The notes: generated from the sequence alone by a model not told the origin. A stretch of DNA of 51,241 nt from JBKQHQ01 sp052148715 (GCA_052148715.1 JBKQHQ010000177.1:1-51241), one strand, 5' to 3'. Positions 7,765 through 16,996 are shown, numbered from the stretch's first letter. Translations and numbers: made by a program.

Positions 7765-10461
7765 ATGCCGTTGGCGCCCGTTCTCACTCCGCATGGCTTG
7801 CTGACCCTTCGGCCGGCGGAGGAAGGGCAACCATTGGCGCCGGACCAGGCCGCGCGGATCGAGAAAGCGTTTGCGCGCGGCTCGGGGCATGGGCTGTTGT
7901 GCCTGGGGGCCGACGAGGTCGGGACGCTGCTGCCGCCTGTGCTGTCGTATTGGCGCGACCTCGGCGCCCGCTACGTTACAGCATTGTGCTCCCTTCCCGG
8001 CATCGCGGAGGGCGGTGCCAAGCCGCCCGTGCCCGTTCCCGCCGACGGTCAGCTCGACACGATGGCGGCGGCCGTTCCGCCGATGACCGGAGCGGAATAC
8101 CTAACGGCCGCGGTCCTCGCCGATCTTTGGCAAGGCATCGACGCCGCCTTCGATGCCGAGCTGGCGCCGGCCAACCTCTCCGTGCAGGAATTCCTCAAGC
8201 ACCGCCATCCGGCCTGGAATCTGGTCGGGCGCGTGCATTTCAATCTCGCCGAGAACAAGAAGGACGAGGAGGCGCCGTTCGCCTTTCTCGCCACCTACAC
8301 GACGCGGCTCTCGGCGCAGGCGAAGGCCCAGCATCTGCCGCTCGGCAAGGCCTTGCAGGAATATGCCGGCGCAAAAAACCATGACCGCCTGCTGTCGCTG
8401 CTGCTGCCGGTCCAGCGCGCCGCCGGGAACTGTCCTTGGTTGAAGACCATGGTCGATTCCGGCGCGATCTATCACGCGCTACGCTGGAGCCCGCCGCAGG
8501 CGCTGCAGTTTCTAAAAGACGTGCCGGCGTTGGAAAGCGCCGGCGTGATGGTGCGGATGCCGGCGAGCTGGAGGCTGAATCGCCCGCCACGTCCGCAGGT
8601 CAAGGCCACGGTCGGGGGCAAAGCGCCGTCGACGCTGGGGCTGGATGCGCTGCTCGACTTCCGCGTCGAGGTGACGCTCGACGGCGAACGCCTCTCGGCG
8701 GCCGAGATCAAGCGGTTGCTCGCGCAGGCCGACGGATTGGCGCTGGTCCGCGGCAAGTGGGTCGAGATCGACCGTGAACGCTTGAGCCGGACGCTCGAGC
8801 AATTCGAGGCGGTCGAGCGGCGCGCGGCAACTGAGGGCCTGTCGTTCGGCGAAGCGATGCGCATGCTGGCCGGGGCCGGCATCGGCGGGGAGGGGACCGA
8901 GGCCGCCATCGACTGGAGCGAGACCGTGGCCGGCCCCTGGCTCGCGGAGACCCTTGCGGCCTTGCGCCGTCCGGAGGGCTTTGCGCGGGCCGATCCCGGC
9001 CGATCGCTGCAGGGCAGTCTGCGGCCCTATCAGCAGGCGGGCGTGCAGTGGCTCTATCTGCTCGCCCAGCTCCGCTTGGGGGCCTGTCTCGCCGACGACA
9101 TGGGGCTCGGCAAGACCATTCAAGTTCTGTCGCTGCTGCTCGTTCTGAAGAACGAGGCGCCCGCGCAGCGCAAGCCGTGTCTCCTGGTGGCGCCGGCCTC
9201 GCTGCTCGCCAACTGGGCCGCGGAGATTTTGCGCTTTGCGCCGAGCCTCAACGCCATGATCGTCCATCCATCCGGGATGCCGGCCGAGAAGCTTAAGGCG
9301 GGCGGCCCGGATGTGCTGGCGGATGTCGATTTGGTGATCACGAGCTACGGCTTTCTCGCGCGCGCACCCTGGCTGCATGGCATGGCATGGCGCTTGGTTG
9401 TTCTTGACGAGGCGCAGGCGATCAAGAATCCGGCCGCCAAGCAGACCAAGACGGTGAAGCAGCTCGGCGCCGATACGCGCATCGCCCTGACCGGCACGCC
9501 AATCGAGAACCGGCTGGGCGACCTGTGGTCGATCTTCGACTTCATCAACCCGGGACTGTTGGGATCCTCCACGCAGTTCTCAGGCTTCGTGAAACGCCTC
9601 GCCGACCGGCCGCACAATCCCTATGGCCCGCTGCGCGATCTGGTGCGCCCCTATATCCTGCGGCGTCTGAAGACCGACAAGAGCATCATTGCGGACTTGC
9701 CCGACAAGACGGAGATGAAAGTCTTTTGTCCGTTGAGTCGCAAGCAGGCGGCGCTCTATCAGCAGGCGGTGAAGGAGCTGGCCGGCGAGCTCGATCACGC
9801 CGACGGCATGCAGCGCAAGGGCATCGTCCTCGCCTTTCTCATGCGCCTGAAGCAGATCTGCAATCATCCCTCGCACTGGCTCGGCGACGGCGCCTGGGCC
9901 GAGGAGGACAGCGGCAAGCTCGCGCGGCTGCGCGATGTTGCCGAGGTGGTTGCCGCGCGCCAGGAAAAGGCGCTGGTCTTCACGCAGTTCAGGGAAACGA
10001 CGGAGCCGCTGGCTGCGTATCTGGGCACCGTGTTCGGACGGTCCGGCCTCGTCCTGCATGGCGCAACACCGGTCAACAAGCGCAAGGAGCTGGTGCGTGC
10101 GTTCCAGGAGGACGATGGCGTCCCGTTCTTCGTGCTGTCGGTCAAGGCGGGCGGCACTGGACTCAATCTTACCGCCGCCTCCCACGTCATCCATTTCGAC
10201 AGATGGTGGAATCCGGCCGTTGAAAACCAGGCCACCGATCGCGCCTTCCGCATCGGGCAGACCAAGAACGTGCTCGTGCACAAATTCATTTGCCGCGGCA
10301 CCGTCGAGGACAAGATCGACCAGATGATCGAATCGAAGCAGCAGCTGGCCGGCGATTTTCTTGGGGGCGGCGCGGACATGCTCTTGACCGAGATGAAGGA
10401 TGAGGACTTGCTGAAGCTCGTCACTCTCGATCTCGGCGCGGCGATGCAGGAGGGCGGATGA
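7765..10461 (+). CDS. SNF2-family DEAD/H helicase-like ATPase
   Basis: An 898-residue Swi2/Snf2 translocase. The N-terminal half (about 1-410) is a bacteria-specific extension. The ATPase core starts with LRPYQQAGVQWLYLL and has Walker A DDMGLGKTIQVLSLLL, motif II VVLDEAQAIKN, motif III LTGTPIENRLGDLWSIFDF, and the C-terminal helicase lobe with VFTQF and GGTGLNLTAASHVIHFDRWWNP ... QATDRAFRIGQ. All core motifs appear intact. Its stop overlaps the start of the SWIM-domain protein by ATGA, so the two are coupled and probably act together on DNA or nucleoprotein. The exact cellular role of this bacterial pair is not established. Confidence 0.95.
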   Translation: MPLAPVLTPHGLLTLRPAEEGQPLAPDQAARIEKAFARGSGHGLLCLGADEVGTLLPPVLSYWRDLGARYVTALCSLPGIAEGGAKPPVPVPADGQLDTMAAAVPPMTGAEYLTAAVLADLWQGIDAAFDAELAPANLSVQEFLKHRHPAWNLVGRVHFNLAENKKDEEAPFAFLATYTTRLSAQAKAQHLPLGKALQEYAGAKNHDRLLSLLLPVQRAAGNCPWLKTMVDSGAIYHALRWSPPQALQFLKDVPALESAGVMVRMPASWRLNRPPRPQVKATVGGKAPSTLGLDALLDFRVEVTLDGERLSAAEIKRLLAQADGLALVRGKWVEIDRERLSRTLEQFEAVERRAATEGLSFGEAMRMLAGAGIGGEGTEAAIDWSETVAGPWLAETLAALRRPEGFARADPGRSLQGSLRPYQQAGVQWLYLLAQLRLGACLADDMGLGKTIQVLSLLLVLKNEAPAQRKPCLLVAPASLLANWAAEILRFAPSLNAMIVHPSGMPAEKLKAGGPDVLADVDLVITSYGFLARAPWLHGMAWRLVVLDEAQAIKNPAAKQTKTVKQLGADTRIALTGTPIENRLGDLWSIFDFINPGLLGSSTQFSGFVKRLADRPHNPYGPLRDLVRPYILRRLKTDKSIIADLPDKTEMKVFCPLSRKQAALYQQAVKELAGELDHADGMQRKGIVLAFLMRLKQICNHPSHWLGDGAWAEEDSGKLARLRDVAEVVAARQEKALVFTQFRETTEPLAAYLGTVFGRSGLVLHGATPVNKRKELVRAFQEDDGVPFFVLSVKAGGTGLNLTAASHVIHFDRWWNPAVENQATDRAFRIGQTKNVLVHKFICRGTVEDKIDQMIESKQQLAGDFLGGGADMLLTEMKDEDLLKLVTLDLGAAMQEGG

Positions 10462-11312
10462 GCTATTTCGGATGGCACCCCTATGTGCCGGTCGCCGAAA
10501 GGCGCAAGCAGGCGCAACGCCGGCTCACCAAGCTCAAGAAGGAGGGGAAGTCCGTTGCGCCGGTGACGATCGAGGGCCGCACCATCGCCAACAGCTTTTG
10601 GGGCAAATCGTGGTGCGTCAACCTTGAGCGCTACAGCGACTATGCGACGCGCTTGCCGCGCGGCCGCAGCTATGTCCGCAACGGCTCCGTCGTCGATCTG
10701 CAGATCGCCAAGGGCACGGTCGCGGCGACGGTCAGCGGCTCCGATCTGTATAGCGTGAAGATCAGCATCGCCCCGGTGAAGGCGGCGCACTGGAAGACCA
10801 TCTGCCGCGATTGCTCCGGAACGATCGACTCGCTGGTCGAGCTTCTGCAGGGCAAATTGGCCAAAGGGGTCATGGACCGGGTGTGTCGCGAGGGCGACGG
10901 GCTGTTTCCGGCGCCGCGTGAGATCACCCTGTCCTGCAGCTGTCCGGACTGGGCCGACATGTGCAAGCACGTCGCGGCGGTGCTCTACGGCGTCGGCGCG
11001 CGGCTTGACCAAAAGCCTCAGCTTCTGTTCGTGCTGCGCGGCGTCGATGAAAAAGATTTGCTCGCCGGTGCCGGACAGGATCTGCCGCTGACCAAAGCGC
11101 CTCCGGTGCAGAACGTCCTCGACGACGGCGACGTCGCGGCCCTGTTCGGGCTGGAGATGGCCGAAACCGCAAGTCCCGATACGCCGCTGGTCACGGCGCG
11201 GGCCGCCCGGTCAAAAAACGCCGACGGACGCAAGCCCTCTGCGGGAACGAAGGAGGCGGCGGCCAAGAAGGGCGGTGCGCGTCCGGCCGCTCGGAGCAAA
11301 GCACGGCGCTAA
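10458..11312 (+). CDS. SWIM zinc-finger protein, partner of the SNF2 ATPase
   Basis: A 284-residue protein with a SWIM zinc finger, CSCPDWADMCKHVAAV (about residues 155-170), matching C-x-C-x(n)-C-x-H. The N-terminal region starts MSYFGWHPYVPVAERRKQ and contains FWGKSWCVNLERYSDY. The last 60 residues are Lys/Ala/Arg-rich and probably disordered and DNA-binding. It is translationally coupled to the upstream SNF2 gene. Its stop codon interlocks with that of the convergent YciI-like gene (11309-11312). SWIM domains bind DNA or protein; the partnership with SNF2 is supported here by overlap alone. Confidence 0.92.
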   Translation: MSYFGWHPYVPVAERRKQAQRRLTKLKKEGKSVAPVTIEGRTIANSFWGKSWCVNLERYSDYATRLPRGRSYVRNGSVVDLQIAKGTVAATVSGSDLYSVKISIAPVKAAHWKTICRDCSGTIDSLVELLQGKLAKGVMDRVCREGDGLFPAPREITLSCSCPDWADMCKHVAAVLYGVGARLDQKPQLLFVLRGVDEKDLLAGAGQDLPLTKAPPVQNVLDDGDVAALFGLEMAETASPDTPLVTARAARSKNADGRKPSAGTKEAAAKKGGARPAARSKARR

Positions 11313-11623
11313 TCTCCTTCGGCCGTTGCCGGGGCGGCGTTCGGGTTCCACTGGCCGCGCCGCATGCGGGTGACCTTCACCGACTTGAACAAGCCGGCTT
11401 TGCGAAACGGCTCGTTGCGCGAGAATTTTTCTGCCGCGGCGCGGTCGCGTACATTGATGATCAGGCAGCTGCCCAGCCGCTTGTCGCTGTCGTCGGCGAG
11501 CAGCGCTCCGCCCAGCACCAGAACGTCCTCGTGCTGCGCGAGATAGGCCAAGTGGCTGTCCCGCGTCGCCGCCCGAATGGCTTCCCCGTCATCGCGGTCC
11601 TCTTGATAGACGATGTAAAGCAT
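11309..11623 (-). CDS. YciI-like (DABB-fold) protein
   Basis: A 104-residue protein resembling the YciI family: MLYIVYQEDRDD at the N-terminus, then RDSHLAYLAQHEDVLVLGGALL with the conserved His of the family, and a final section FRKAGLFKSVKVTRMRRGQWN. Family members have a ferredoxin-like dimeric alpha-beta-barrel fold and are mostly uncharacterised, though some act in catabolic pathways. The start MLYIV at 11623 was preferred over 11656 because it matches the family N-terminus. Divergent from nbaC with a 77-bp gap. Confidence 0.88.
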   Translation of the reverse strand: MLYIVYQEDRDDGEAIRAATRDSHLAYLAQHEDVLVLGGALLADDSDKRLGSCLIINVRDRAAAEKFSRNEPFRKAGLFKSVKVTRMRRGQWNPNAAPATAEGD

Positions 11624-11700
11624 GACCAACCCCCGGCTCCTTGCGCCGATGCACAATCGGATTAGTGTAGCCTAGAATAGCTCTGGAGCTGGAGATACCC

Positions 11701-12255
11701 ATGACCGCGCACCCGAATTTCAAGCCCTTCAATTTCCAGGCATGGATCGAGGAGAACCGCCAGCTCCTAAAACCTCCGGTCAGCAACAAGCAGCTTTTTG
11801 ACCACAAGACCGGAATGATCGCGCAGATCGTCGGCGGTCCGAACCAGCGGGTCGATTTTCACGACGATCCGGTCGAAGAGTTCTTTTATCAGCTCAAGGG
11901 CGACATGATCTTGAAGATAGCCGAAGGCGGAAAGATCTACGACGTCAAGATCCGCGAGGGCGACGTGTTCATGCTGCCGCCGCATGCGCGCCACTCGCCG
12001 CAGCGTCCGCTCGAGGGCTCCATCGGCCTCGTGGTCGAAGGCACGCGCATGCCGGACATGCGCGACGGCTTCGAGTGGTTCTGCTTCCAATGCGGCGAGC
12101 GCGTGCACCGGGTCGAAACCAAGGTCGAGGACCTCGTGAAAGACCTGCCGCCGCTCTACGAGGCCTTTTACAAGGACGAGCGCGCGCGCACCTGCAAGAA
12201 CTGCGGCACCCTGCACCCGGGCAAGACCCCGCCCGCCGGCTGGGCCTCGCTGTAA
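11701..12255 (+). CDS. nbaC: 3-hydroxyanthranilate 3,4-dioxygenase
   Basis: Opens the ring of 3-hydroxyanthranilate to 2-amino-3-carboxymuconate semialdehyde in kynurenine-type tryptophan or nitrobenzoate catabolism. The 184-residue cupin has the iron ligands His54, Glu60 and His98 and the substrate residues Arg50, Arg102 and Glu113. These correspond, with a uniform +3 shift, to the positions recalled for the Cupriavidus enzyme. The C-terminal rubredoxin-like iron site is intact (Cys128/131 and Cys165/168), as in bacterial enzymes. No other kynurenine-pathway gene is visible nearby. The start has a GGAG about 10 bases upstream. Confidence 0.95.
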   Translation: MTAHPNFKPFNFQAWIEENRQLLKPPVSNKQLFDHKTGMIAQIVGGPNQRVDFHDDPVEEFFYQLKGDMILKIAEGGKIYDVKIREGDVFMLPPHARHSPQRPLEGSIGLVVEGTRMPDMRDGFEWFCFQCGERVHRVETKVEDLVKDLPPLYEAFYKDERARTCKNCGTLHPGKTPPAGWASL

Positions 12256-12266
12256 GGCGTGGCGGC

Positions 12267-12434
12267 GTAGGGTGGGCAAAGGCGGCCGAGGCCTGAGGAC
12301 GTTGGCACGGTGCGCGTTCCGCCGTGCCCACGCGATCAGACCGTGCCGCATGGACCTCCCGAAAACCGCGTGGGCGCGGCGGCTCCAGCGCTGTGCATCA
12401 GTCGAAACCTCGGGGCCGCCTTCGCCCACCCTAC
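12267..12434. repeat. palindromic repeat element, family A (copy 1)
   Basis: A 168-bp element bounded by inverted repeats: GTAGGGTGGGCAAAGGCGGC at the left and its near-complement ending CGCCCACCCTAC at the right. Inner inverted segments resemble GGCACGG...CCGTGCC. A second copy with the same ends and interior is at 32557-32731. It encodes nothing and resembles the MITE-like elements scattered in Bradyrhizobium-type genomes. Confidence 0.8.
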
Positions 12435-12488
12435 ACGTGATGCCGTGCATCGACCCAAATGAGATCCGCTTCTAGCTACCGTCCGGGC

Positions 12489-13340
12489 CTACAGCCGCTG
12501 CTGCAGGAACCGCAGCAGGCGCGGCGCGAGAAAGCCCGGGTACGAACCCGGCTCGTCGAGCGGATCGCCGACCCAGAAATGCGGTGCGTCGGTGAGCACC
12601 GCGGTGCGCACGAAGAAGCCGGCCTGCTTGAGCGCGTCGCGGAATGGCAGCGCTTGGCTCGGCTGATCGACAATGTCGTCCGCCGTACCCCAGGCGAGCA
12701 GGAAGGCGGGCGGGTTCGCGCGCGCCGTGACATGGCTCAACGGCGAAGCCTCGAAGTAAATTTTCCGGTCGTCGAGCAGGCTCTTGCCGAGAAATTTCTC
12801 CACGATCGAGTCGCGCGGCCGGCGGCTCAGGTCGTGATTCCACTGCGCCGTTAGATCATGCACGCCGTAGATCGAGACCGCCGCCTTGACCTGCGTGCTT
12901 TCCCGCGCATGGCGGTCATCGCGGTAGCCGCCGGCGGACAGCGCGCTGTCGCCGGCGAGCGCGGCGAGCGAGGCGAGATGGCCGCCGGCCGAATCGCCGA
13001 TGAGGCCCATGCGCTCGGGATCGACGCCGAATTCCGAAGCCTCCCCGCGCACGAATTGCACCGCCGCGCGCACGTCGTGCACCGCCTGCGGATAGGAAGG
13101 CTTGCCCGCGGCCGAGAGCCGGTAGTCGATGGTGAAAAGCGCCGTGCCGCGGCGCGCCAGATAGGGCCCCCAATGCTGATAGAGCGCGCGCTCACCCTGC
13201 TGCCATCCGCCGCCATGCACCGCGATCAGCGCCGGTCCGCGCTCGCTCCGGCGCGGCGCATAAAGATCGCCGATCAGGCGCACGCCGTCGTGCACGGCGT
13301 ACTCGACCTCTTTTTTCGTGACTTCGTAGGGTTCAGCCAT
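12489..13340 (-). CDS. alpha/beta hydrolase (esterase/lipase, HSL-like)
   Basis: A 283-residue cytoplasmic hydrolase with the hormone-sensitive-lipase-type oxyanion motif HGGGWQQGE (about residue 44), nucleophile elbow GDSAGGH (about 115), acid in GTADDIVD and a late catalytic His in APHFW. This gives a complete triad. It would cleave carboxyl esters or similar bonds (arylformamidase-like enzymes share this fold), and the substrate is unknown. It sits next to nbaC but on the other strand, so a role in kynurenine formamide hydrolysis is possible but only inferred. Start ATG 13340; divergent from the LLM monooxygenase. Confidence 0.88.
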   Translation of the reverse strand: MAEPYEVTKKEVEYAVHDGVRLIGDLYAPRRSERGPALIAVHGGGWQQGERALYQHWGPYLARRGTALFTIDYRLSAAGKPSYPQAVHDVRAAVQFVRGEASEFGVDPERMGLIGDSAGGHLASLAALAGDSALSAGGYRDDRHARESTQVKAAVSIYGVHDLTAQWNHDLSRRPRDSIVEKFLGKSLLDDRKIYFEASPLSHVTARANPPAFLLAWGTADDIVDQPSQALPFRDALKQAGFFVRTAVLTDAPHFWVGDPLDEPGSYPGFLAPRLLRFLQQRL

Positions 13341-13459
13341 GGCAAGCCTCGTTGGATTGGCGGACTATACCGTCGTCCCGGTCCTCCTGCCACCGCACGG
13401 AATCACCCGCATCTCAATATCGAGACTACCGCACAGCCAGACGGAGACCGGGAGCGCGC

Positions 13460-14608
13460 ATGGCCAATCTGTTCGGTTCGAACCCTTTCAAGTTCGGCGT
13501 GTTCGGCGCCAATTGCGGGGGCGGCATGTCGCTCTCCACCGCGCCGGAGCGCTGGCGCGCCGATTGGGACGAGATCGTCAAAGTGTATCAGCTCGCCGAC
13601 GCGGCCGGGATCGAGTTCATCCTGCCGATCGCGAAATGGCGCGGCCTGGGCGGCAAGGCCGACATGTGGGGGCGATCCTACGAGACGTTCACTCATAGCG
13701 CGGCGGCTGGAGCGCTGACCAAGAACATCGGCGTCTTCGTCACCGCGCATGTTCCCATCGTGACCCCGGCCTTTGCGGCGAAGGCGGTCGCGACCATCGA
13801 CCACGTGACGCACGGCCGCGCCGGGCTCAACATCGTGTGCGGGTGGAATCAGGACGAGTTCGGCCTGCATGGCGTCGCGATCGACGGGGAGCGGCGCTAC
13901 GATCAGGGTCTCGAATGGTTCAAGATATTCGCCAAGACGCTCGAAGGCGGCGCGCCGTTCGATTGGGACGGCGAGTTCTATCACCTGCGCGGCGTCGTCA
14001 CCGATCCGCTCTCCGTGCAGCGGCCGCGGCCGCCGATCATGTCGGCGGCGGTGTCCGGCGCCGGCCGGCAGTTCGCGGCGCAGTCGGCGGATATCCTGTT
14101 CACCGTGCTGCCGGATCTCGAGCGTGGGCCGCAAGTGGTTGCGGGCGTGCAGCAAGATGCGGCGCGGCAGGGGCGCCGCACCGATGTTTATGTCCAGACG
14201 CAGATCGTTTGCCGGCCGACGCGCAAGGACGCCGAGGACTACTACTATTACTTCGCCGAGGAGCACGCCGATCAGGATGCGCTCGACTATTTCCGCCGGC
14301 AGCGCCTGGCAACGCTGAGCAAGGGCGCGACCGCCGGCGAGCTGCCTTATTCGCGCGCGCCGATGAACCGGTTCACGCAGGCGAGCGGCAAGAGCTATTC
14401 GGGCATGTTTCCGGGCATGTATCCGGTCGTCGGCGCGCCTGACGACGTCGTCGACGAGCTGATCAAGCTCAAGCGCACCGGGCTTGCCGGATCCGCGCTC
14501 GTCTTCCTCAACTACCTGCAGGAAATGCCGTTCTTCATCCAGGAGGTCTTGCCAAGAATGGAGCGGGGAGGGCTCAGGCAACCTTATTCGCCGAGCCCCG
14601 ATTTGTAG
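13460..14608 (+). CDS. LLM-class flavin-dependent monooxygenase
   Basis: A 382-residue luciferase-like TIM-barrel monooxygenase, expected to use reduced FMN from a separate reductase. Family features include GVFGANCGGG near the start, ADAAGIEFILPIAKWRG, FVTAHVPIVTPAFAAK, and GRAGLNIVCGWNQDEF followed by YDQGLEWF. It resembles the RutA/SfnG branch, which cleaves C-N or C-S bonds; the substrate is uncertain. ATG 13460 has GGGAG six to ten bases upstream. Its TAG stop lies within the first bases of a family-A-like repeat, so the extreme C-terminus may have been set by that insertion. Confidence 0.92.
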   Translation: MANLFGSNPFKFGVFGANCGGGMSLSTAPERWRADWDEIVKVYQLADAAGIEFILPIAKWRGLGGKADMWGRSYETFTHSAAAGALTKNIGVFVTAHVPIVTPAFAAKAVATIDHVTHGRAGLNIVCGWNQDEFGLHGVAIDGERRYDQGLEWFKIFAKTLEGGAPFDWDGEFYHLRGVVTDPLSVQRPRPPIMSAAVSGAGRQFAAQSADILFTVLPDLERGPQVVAGVQQDAARQGRRTDVYVQTQIVCRPTRKDAEDYYYYFAEEHADQDALDYFRRQRLATLSKGATAGELPYSRAPMNRFTQASGKSYSGMFPGMYPVVGAPDDVVDELIKLKRTGLAGSALVFLNYLQEMPFFIQEVLPRMERGGLRQPYSPSPDL

Positions 14609-14755
14609 GTCGGGTTAGCGCGGCCCGGACGTCCGTAATTGGCACAGCGGCATGTTCCGCGCGTAACCCGACATCCGCGCAACGGCGTCGGGTTACGCGC
14701 GGCTCAATCTCCTGGGTTTTCATCGACACGTCGGGGCCGCGCTAACCCAACCTAC
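14605..14755. repeat. palindromic repeat element, family A-like variant
   Basis: A 151-bp element with terminal inverted repeats GTAGGTCGGGTTAGCGCGGC and GCCGCGCTAACCCAACCTAC, and internal GCGTAACCCGAC/GTCGGGTTACGCGC segments. Its first bases (GTAG) contain the stop codon of the LLM monooxygenase, and its right end lies 8 bp from the stop of the convergent dioxygenase gene. It fills the whole convergent gap and may act as a bidirectional terminator. Confidence 0.8.
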
Positions 14756-14762
14756 TTCTTCC

Positions 14763-15821
14763 TCAGCGCGGCGCCCGCAGACGCTGAATCTGCATCTGCG
14801 CCAGGAAGGGCACCAGCGGATGCGCGCCCATCTTCACGATCGCGGGCATGTCGAGCTTGATCAGCGCCTCCCGCTGATCCGGCGCAAGCCGGAACCTGTC
14901 CGCATAGGCGCCCGGATCGGCGACATAGTGCGCGCGCTCGCCGGCATCATGCGCAAGGCCGTGCAGCGCCGAGGTCAGCTCGACGAGCTCCGGCTTGATG
15001 GACGGGTAATGCGCGGCGCGGTCGGCGGGCTCGCGGCCGAACCAGGCGAGCGATGCATAGTTGTGATGCCAGCTCGGGTCCACCGAGACCACGTCGGGCT
15101 TGCGCTCGCCGAGCGCGCCCGCGGCGCAAGCCCAGCAGCGCAGCTCGATATTGCCGGTCGCGTCGAGCTCGGTCTCGTCAAAGCCGATCAGGGATTTCAG
15201 CTTGCCGTCGGCGAGCTTTTCCAGCACCCGATTGTCCCAGGCGAGCTCCGGGTTGGAATAGCGGTCGGTGCCCGGGAAATGCGACATGCCTCCGCTCGAC
15301 AGGATCACGGTCTTGAGGCCCAAGGCTGTGACGGTGCGCGCGACCGCCTGGCCGAAGGCGTAGCAACGCTCCATAGTCGGCTGCGGCGGCAGATAGGCAT
15401 TGACATAGATCGGCAGCACCGGGTCGGTGTGGCCGAGATGGGTAAGCGGAATGCCGATCGCGTAGTCGATCTTGGCGGTGCTGGTGAAAGCCGGATCAAA
15501 ACTCTGCCGGTAGAGCTGGCGAACGATCTCGAAGCTGATCTCGCTCGGAATCTTCCAGTGGAATTTACGGCCGGCAAACTCGCCGCTCGCTTCGCCCCCG
15601 ACATGGACCGTGAATGGCGGCGCGGCGTTGTGAAAGAACTGCTCGGCATGGTCGTTGGAAAAGATGATCCACAGGTCGGGCTTGAGCGCGCGCAGCTTGT
15701 TGCCGATATCGGCTGCGACTTGCCGGACGTGCTCGACATTCGCCTTGTCCTCGGTCTCCGGCATGGTGAAGAACTGCGGCGCATGGGGCAGCATGGCGCC
15801 GCCGACCACGGTCGACATCAT
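14763..15821 (-). CDS. extradiol ring-cleavage dioxygenase, fused LigB-LigA type
   Basis: A 352-residue class III extradiol dioxygenase that would cleave a catecholic or gallate/protocatechuate-type ring using Fe(II). The LigB-type domain (about 1-280) shows the iron ligands in MLPHAPQFF (His13), SNDHAEQFF (His58) and GNIELRCW (Glu), and a catalytic His in GGMSHFPGTD. The last 70 residues resemble LigA, the small subunit of protocatechuate 4,5-dioxygenase (YADRFRLAPDQREALIKLD...MGAHPLV), so both subunits appear joined in one chain, as in gallate dioxygenases. ATG 15821 has AAGGAG six bases upstream. Divergent from the Tat-exported hydrolase. Confidence 0.9.
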   Translation of the reverse strand: MMSTVVGGAMLPHAPQFFTMPETEDKANVEHVRQVAADIGNKLRALKPDLWIIFSNDHAEQFFHNAAPPFTVHVGGEASGEFAGRKFHWKIPSEISFEIVRQLYRQSFDPAFTSTAKIDYAIGIPLTHLGHTDPVLPIYVNAYLPPQPTMERCYAFGQAVARTVTALGLKTVILSSGGMSHFPGTDRYSNPELAWDNRVLEKLADGKLKSLIGFDETELDATGNIELRCWACAAGALGERKPDVVSVDPSWHHNYASLAWFGREPADRAAHYPSIKPELVELTSALHGLAHDAGERAHYVADPGAYADRFRLAPDQREALIKLDMPAIVKMGAHPLVPFLAQMQIQRLRAPR

Positions 15822-15967
15822 TGGCTTCTCCTTTTCTCGCCCGAATCGCGCGTATCAACGCTCCCGCACCTTTCCGGCCTTCCTGCCGGGAAGACGCGAG
15901 GCCTGACGTGAGGGACGCGGCTTGTGCTAGGATGACGCTACCGACCGCAAACGACAAGGAGGCGGCT

Positions 15968-16921
15968 ATGACGATCGATCTCGAACGGCGGACGATGCTG
16001 CAGGCCGGCGCCGCGGCGCTCGGCGGCGCGATGCTGCCGGGGACGGCGCAAGCGCAAGAAAACTCCGGCGGCAAGGTTGGCTACGAGTTCATGGTCAAGG
16101 ACATCGTCTATCAGCACCATGGCGGAAAGGAGCGGCTGGCGCGACTCTACCAGCCGGCCGGCAGCGGGCCGTTTCCGGCCGTGCTGCAGGTGCACGGCGG
16201 CGCCTGGAACAGCAAGGACCGCACTGACGGCCAGAACACGGCGCTGGATCTCGCCGCCGCCGGGATCGTCGTGCTCTCGATCGAGTTCCGCAATGCGCCC
16301 GAGGCGCCGTATCCGGCGTCGGTGCAGGACATCAATTACGGCGTCCGCTGGCTCAAGGCCCACGCGGGCGAATTCGGCAGCAGCGCCGACCGCGTCGGCG
16401 CCTATGGGACCTCGAGCGGCGGCCATCAGATCCTGCTTGCGGCGATGCGCCCCGACGATCCGCGCTACCGGGCGCTGCCGCTCGCGGAAGCGCCCGACAT
16501 GGACGCCAGGCTCGCCTTCGTCATCTCGGGCTGGGGCGTGCTCTTTCCGCTCGAGCGCTACAAGCTCGCCAAGGCCCAGGGCAAGCTCGATCTGGTCAAG
16601 AGCCACGACACGTTCTTCGGCAACGAGGAGACCCAGATCGAGGCGACGCCGGCGCTTGCGATCGAGCGCGGCGAGAAAGTTTATTTACCGCCCGCCCTGG
16701 TGTTCCAGGGCACGAAGGACGAATGGACTCCCGTCGAGCTCGCGGAGCGCCTTGCCGCCGACTATCGCTCAGCCGGCGGGATTTTCGATCTGGAACTGTT
16801 CGACGGCGAGCGCCACACCTTCGTCAACGAGCACCCCTTCGCCCCCAACTCCGTGAAGGCGGTCGAGATGGTCAAGACCTTCATCAAGAAGTACGGCTCG
16901 CAGCGCCACGCGCTGCGGTAG
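15968..16921 (+). CDS. exported alpha/beta hydrolase with Tat-like signal
   Basis: A 317-residue hydrolase whose N-terminus carries a twin-arginine-like signal (ERRTMLQAGAAALGG...GTAQAQ), suggesting export of the folded protein to the periplasm. The catalytic features are oxyanion HGGAWNSKD, nucleophile elbow GTSSGGH, an acid in GTKDEW and a final His in GERHTF. AAGGAGG at 15956-15962 sits six bases before ATG 15968. A longer open frame from 15821 lacks a ribosome site and would bury the signal. The substrate is unknown; acetyl-esterase-like activity on polymers or esters is typical for this fold. Confidence 0.9.
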   Translation: MTIDLERRTMLQAGAAALGGAMLPGTAQAQENSGGKVGYEFMVKDIVYQHHGGKERLARLYQPAGSGPFPAVLQVHGGAWNSKDRTDGQNTALDLAAAGIVVLSIEFRNAPEAPYPASVQDINYGVRWLKAHAGEFGSSADRVGAYGTSSGGHQILLAAMRPDDPRYRALPLAEAPDMDARLAFVISGWGVLFPLERYKLAKAQGKLDLVKSHDTFFGNEETQIEATPALAIERGEKVYLPPALVFQGTKDEWTPVELAERLAADYRSAGGIFDLELFDGERHTFVNEHPFAPNSVKAVEMVKTFIKKYGSQRHALR

Positions 16922-16996
16922 GAACGGCTATCTGGTTCAACTTTTTACGGTCGATCAGCCGCAGCGACGTGGACGTGGGAGCGAACAAACTCTCCG

